This document shows, in pieces, positions 6,335 through 8,881 of a DNA stretch of 8,881 nucleotides. Origin of the DNA: Streptomyces violaceus (lineage in GTDB: Bacteria; Actinomycetota; Actinomycetes; Streptomycetales; Streptomycetaceae); the NCBI GenBank assembly GCA_000715635.1, contig KL569134.1, positions 28,128 to 37,008 on the forward strand, written 5' to 3'. Each line of letters opens with the position of its first letter. Position 1 is the stretch's first letter. The notes below the pieces were generated by a model. The model was not told where the DNA came from, made no database searches, and saw nothing but the letters and a program-made list of their open reading frames with translations. Made by a program: the position numbers and the translations under genes.

Positions 6335-7232
6335 AGCCGAGTTCCGACGCCAGCACCGCGGCGGCCCCGGCCACCAGCGGGTTGTCGGCCAGGGCGTCCT
6401 CCTCCGGCTGGGTGGTCAGGACGGACATCACGATCGGCGGACCGTCCGGCGGCCAGGTGATGCCCACGTCGTTGTTGGTGCCGTACCGTCCTCCGCCGGT
6501 CTTGTCGGCGACCAGCCAGTCGGCGGGCAGCGCCTTGCGGAACTTCTCGTCGCTGGTGGTGTTGCGGAGCAGCCAGTCCGTGAGCCGCGCGCGGTCCCGG
6601 GGCTCCAGAGCGTCGCCGAGCACCAGACGGGCGTAGGCCAGGCCGATGGCGCGCGGGGACGTCGTGTCGGTCACGCGCCACGGTTCCGCACTGTTGAGTT
6701 CGGGCTCCCAGCGGTCCAGCCGGGTGACCGGGTCACCGTTCGAGCGGCAGAAGCGCGTGACGGCGGTCGGCCCGCCCAGCTCCACGAGCAGCAAATTGCC
6801 CGCGGTGTTGTCGCTGAAGCGGATGGTGGCGTCGCAGAGTTCGCCGACGGTCATGCCGGTCGCGACGTGCTTCTCGGTGACGGGGGAGTACCCCGACTTC
6901 GTGACGTAGTCCTGGGTGTAGTGGATGTGCTTGGCCAGGAACTCGCCGTCGCGGTCGAGATCGCGCAGGACGGCCGCGGCGGCCAGCGCCTTGAACACCG
7001 AGGCCATCGGGAAGCGTTCGTCCGCCCGGTAGGCCACGGTCCGGCCCGTGCGCAGATTGCGGGCGTAGACGCCCAGCCGCGCGGTGTGCTCCTGTTCGAG
7101 CTCCCTCAGCCGTGCGGTGACGCCGCCCGTACCGGGTAACGCGTGGGCCGTGCCGCCGCCGAGCGAGAGAGCGGCGGCGGCACCCACGGCGAGGGCCGTG
7201 CGGCGGGACGGGCGTGAGTGTGTCGCGTGCAA
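6333..7232 (-). CDS. bla: Class A beta-lactamase with Tat signal peptide
   Basis: A 299-residue active-site serine hydrolase that opens the beta-lactam ring. All class A motifs are present: S78-V-F-K81 (Ambler S70-x-x-K73), S140-D-N (S130-D-N), E176-P-E-L-N180 (E166-x-x-L-N170) and K244-T-G (K234-T-G). The N-terminus SRPSRRTALAVGAAAALSL has a twin-arginine motif (RR at 10-11) and a hydrophobic stretch ending in AHA (29-31), so Tat export with cleavage before Leu32 is predicted. Length fits the family. Cysteines occur at 133 and 162; the usual TEM-type Cys77 partner is absent. The TTG at 7232 is chosen because GAAGGGA sits 5 bases upstream and the signal peptide starts cleanly there; a GTG at 7256 would add 8 residues. 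The EEP gene follows 8 bases after the stop; bioD lies 82 bases upstream on the same strand. Spectrum (penicillinase or broader) cannot be read from the motifs. Confidence 0.96.
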   Translation of the reverse strand: MHATHSRPSRRTALAVGAAAALSLGGGTAHALPGTGGVTARLRELEQEHTARLGVYARNLRTGRTVAYRADERFPMASVFKALAAAAVLRDLDRDGEFLAKHIHYTQDYVTKSGYSPVTEKHVATGMTVGELCDATIRFSDNTAGNLLLVELGGPTAVTRFCRSNGDPVTRLDRWEPELNSAEPWRVTDTTSPRAIGLAYARLVLGDALEPRDRARLTDWLLRNTTSDEKFRKALPADWLVADKTGGGRYGTNNDVGITWPPDGPPIVMSVLTTQPEEDALADNPLVAGAAAVLASELG

Positions 7233-7237
7233 GGCGT

Positions 7238-7244
7238 TCCCTTC
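7238..7244 (-). promoter_or_regulatory. Ribosome binding site fixing the TTG start of bla
   Basis: GAAGGGA on the minus strand, 5 bases before TTG at 7232. It lies downstream of the alternative GTG at 7256, which has no comparable site, and so supports the shorter protein. Confidence 0.7.
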
Positions 7245-7248
7245 AGAG

Positions 7249-7282
7249 GTGATCACGTACGTAGTTCAACACGCGATCACGT
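7249..7282. repeat. Pair of 10-base direct repeats upstream of bla
   Basis: GTGATCACGT at 7249-7258 and GCGATCACGT at 7273-7282 match at 9 of 10 positions with a 24-base period. The first contains the perfect palindrome GTGATCAC (7249-7256) and overlaps another, ACGTACGT (7255-7262). The pair lies 17 to 50 bases upstream of the TTG of the beta-lactamase gene, where a promoter or operator would be. It does not look like the TACA-N-TGTA boxes bound by BlaI. A regulator site is inferred; no clear -10/-35 pair was found here. Confidence 0.4.
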
Positions 7283-7314
7283 CCCCGCCGGTTTCACCGC
7301 GCGCCTGCCGGGAC

Positions 7315-8040
7315 TCAGGACGCCCGGGGCGCCTCTCGCACCCGGAACGCCTCCGCGTCCCACGTACCGTCCAGGCGCGGTGCCAGCCAGTGCGGCGCGG
7401 CCGACCGGAAGGCGGCGGGGGAGAGGGCCCCGCTGCCGGCGGGAACGGAGCCCAGCAGCGGCGCCCCGGCCACGTCCGGCAGGTCCGCGAGATTGCAGCG
7501 CGCGGCGAGATCCGGGGCCGCGGGCCAGCTCCCGATCACGATGCCGGCCAGATCCAGCCCACGGGAGCGGAGTTCACGCGCTGTCAGCTCCGTCGTGTTC
7601 AGGGTGCCGAGTCCCGCCGGCGCCACGACCAGCACCGGCGCCGACAGCAGCCGGGCCGCGTCCGCCAGGGTGCCGCCGGCCGCGTCGAACCGTACGAGCA
7701 GTCCGCCCGCCCCCTCGACCAGCACCAGGTCGTGCTCGGCGGCCAGCTTGGCGGCGGCCTCCGCGATCTCGTGCGGATGCACCGGCGCGCGACCGGCCCG
7801 GCGGGCGGCCGTGGCCGGCGCCAACGGCTCGGGATACCGGGCGAGTTCGGCCGTCGTCACGGCGCCCGCGAGACGCGCGACCTCGGCGGCGTCCCCCGGC
7901 TCGTCCGGCCGTACGCCCGTCTGCGCGGCCTTCAGCACGGCCACCGAACGGCCGGCCGCGCTCGCCGTCGCGGCGACGGCGGCGGTCACGACCGTCTTGC
8001 CGACCTCCGTGCCCGTGCCCGTGATCACCAGTACCGTCAT
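7315..8040 (-). CDS. bioD: Dethiobiotin synthetase
   Basis: A 241-residue cytoplasmic enzyme that closes the ureido ring of dethiobiotin from 7,8-diaminopelargonate, CO2 and ATP. Seen: P-loop GTGTEVGKT (8-16), the Lys37 region LKAAQTG (36-42) at the position of E. coli Lys37, Asp50 followed by A (GDAAE), VEGAGGLLV (108-116) with the substrate-side glutamate, [12 protein letters not shown] (137-148) and a nucleotide-binding segment GAPLLGSVP (192-200). Length is close to the E. coli enzyme, with a somewhat longer C-terminus. The ATG at 8040 has GGGAGGG just upstream. The bioA stop (TGA, 8042-8044) is a single base before this ATG, so the two are one operon in reaction order, as in the Streptomyces bioB-bioA-bioD arrangement I know; bioB would be expected beyond the right edge. 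The gene appears intact. Confidence 0.96.
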   Translation of the reverse strand: MTVLVITGTGTEVGKTVVTAAVAATASAAGRSVAVLKAAQTGVRPDEPGDAAEVARLAGAVTTAELARYPEPLAPATAARRAGRAPVHPHEIAEAAAKLAAEHDLVLVEGAGGLLVRFDAAGGTLADAARLLSAPVLVVAPAGLGTLNTTELTARELRSRGLDLAGIVIGSWPAAPDLAARCNLADLPDVAGAPLLGSVPAGSGALSPAAFRSAAPHWLAPRLDGTWDAEAFRVREAPRAS

Positions 8041-8041
8041 G

Positions 8042-8881
8042 TCATCCCTCCCGCGCCGCCGCGCACACCGCCCGCGCGATCCGCGCCACGTCCGCGTCGC
8101 CCGTGACGTACGGCGGCATCGTGTAGATCAGATCGCGGAACGGCCGCAGCCACACGCCCTCGCGTACGGCCGCCTCCGTGGCCGCCTTCATGTCCACGGC
8201 GTGGTCCAGCTGCACGACCCCGATCGCGCCGAGCACCCGCACGTCCGTCACCTGCGGCAGGTCCGAGACGGCCGAGAGCCCGTCCCGCAGCCCCGCCTCG
8301 ATCCGCTTGACCTCCCCGGAGCCAGTCCTGGCCGAGCAGCAGCTCGATCGAGGCACAGGCCACGGCCGCGGCCAGCGGATTGCCCATGAAGGTCGGGCCG
8401 TGCGCGAGCACCGGCACCTCGCCCCGCGAGATCCCGTCGGCCACCCGCGCGGTGCACAGCGTCGCCGCCATGGTCAGATAGCCGCCGGTCAGCGCCTTGC
8501 CCACGCACAACACATCCGGTGTCACGGCCGCGTGCTCCGCCGCGAACAGCGCGCCCGTACGGCCGAACCCGGTCGCGATCTCGTCGAACACGAGCAGCAC
8601 GTCGTGCGCGTCGCACGCCTCGCGCAGCACCCGCAGATACGCGGGGGAGTGGAACCGCATCCCGCCCGCGCCCTGCACCACCGGCTCGACGATCACCGCG
8701 GCCAGCTCGTCGGCGTGCCGCTCGACCATCGTGCGCAGGTGCTCGGCGTACGCCTCGCCGTACTCGGCAGGCGGCGGGTCCGCGAACACCTGACGCTGGA
8801 GCACCCCGGTCCACAGCTCGTGCATCCCGCCCTCGGGATCACACACCGACATCGGCTGCCAGGTGTCGCCGTGGTAGCCGC
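8042..8881 (-). pseudogene. bioA: Adenosylmethionine-8-amino-7-oxononanoate aminotransferase, 5'-incomplete and frameshifted
   Basis: A PLP-dependent class III aminotransferase that converts 7-keto-8-aminopelargonate to diaminopelargonate with SAM as amino donor. The gene enters from the right edge with [20 protein letters not shown] (codons from 8879). Seen: [16 protein letters not shown] with the PLP-pyridine Asp (codon 8583-8585), [12 protein letters not shown] with the Schiff-base Lys (codon 8496-8498) and [11 protein letters not shown]. After [10 protein letters not shown] (Trp codon 8322-8324) family sequence continues only in another frame: [13 protein letters not shown] from 8314, then [31 protein letters not shown] and the stop at 8042. 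One extra base within 8312-8324 explains this; dropping one C of the CCCC run at 8314-8317 gives a smooth DWLREVKRIE. As written, the first frame reads on to a TGA at 8037-8039. Identity is sure. Whether the gene is truly broken or this is a homopolymer sequencing error is not; error seems likelier because both halves are well conserved. Confidence 0.87.

Noticed and set aside
4786..6336. Plus-strand open frame of about 500 codons opposite the methyltransferase and EEP genes
   Set aside because: Composition is Arg/Pro/His-rich with no domain, and the opposite strand holds two well-supported genes.
7281..7314. Possible terminator hairpin after bioD
   Set aside because: GTCCC/GGGAC ends and an inner CGGT-TTC-ACCG can pair, but the internal loops are uneven and there is no U-tract; too weak to call.
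8312..8324. Programmed frameshift in bioA
   Set aside because: No recognised slippery sequence, rare codon pause or stop at the shift site, and BioA families are not known to use recoding; mutation or sequencing error is simpler.

Overview
The window looks like chromosome from a Streptomyces species or a close relative. It is very GC-rich throughout, third codon positions are almost all G or C, GTG and TTG starts are common, and the encoded proteins (F420-type luciferase-like oxidoreductase, Tat-exported class A beta-lactamase, biotin genes, an RHH/Doc-like pair) are typical of that group. There are no tRNA or rRNA genes, insertion sequences, CRISPR arrays or gene-free stretches longer than about 140 bases.

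Left part (1-3878, all minus strand): an ABC exporter unit of MacB/LolCDE type. An ATPase (TTG start at 3878) is followed 3 bases later by an 855-residue double-FtsX permease (GTG start at 3062). After 46 bases comes the 5' part of an F420-dependent luciferase-like oxidoreductase that runs off the left edge. Middle (3879-4633): a short divergent intergenic region, then a plus-strand toxin-antitoxin-like pair. This is a ribbon-helix-helix antitoxin with an apparently leaderless promoter carrying two palindromes, overlapping a small Doc/Fic-fold protein whose catalytic motif has decayed.

Right part (4642-8881, all minus strand), read in transcription order from the right edge: bioA (incomplete at the edge and carrying an apparent single-base frameshift), bioD, then a class A beta-lactamase directly followed by a membrane-anchored endonuclease/exonuclease/phosphatase (EEP) protein with VanJ-like architecture, then a METTL7-like class I SAM methyltransferase that converges on the toxin gene.

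How the parts may work together: bioA-bioD carry out two consecutive steps of biotin synthesis. The beta-lactamase and the EEP protein are spaced as one operon, and both active domains are predicted to lie outside the membrane, which suggests a cell-wall antibiotic defence pair. The RHH/Doc-like pair is the strongest candidate for an unusual system, because it has toxin-antitoxin layout and promoter structure but lacks the Fic/Doc catalytic residues.
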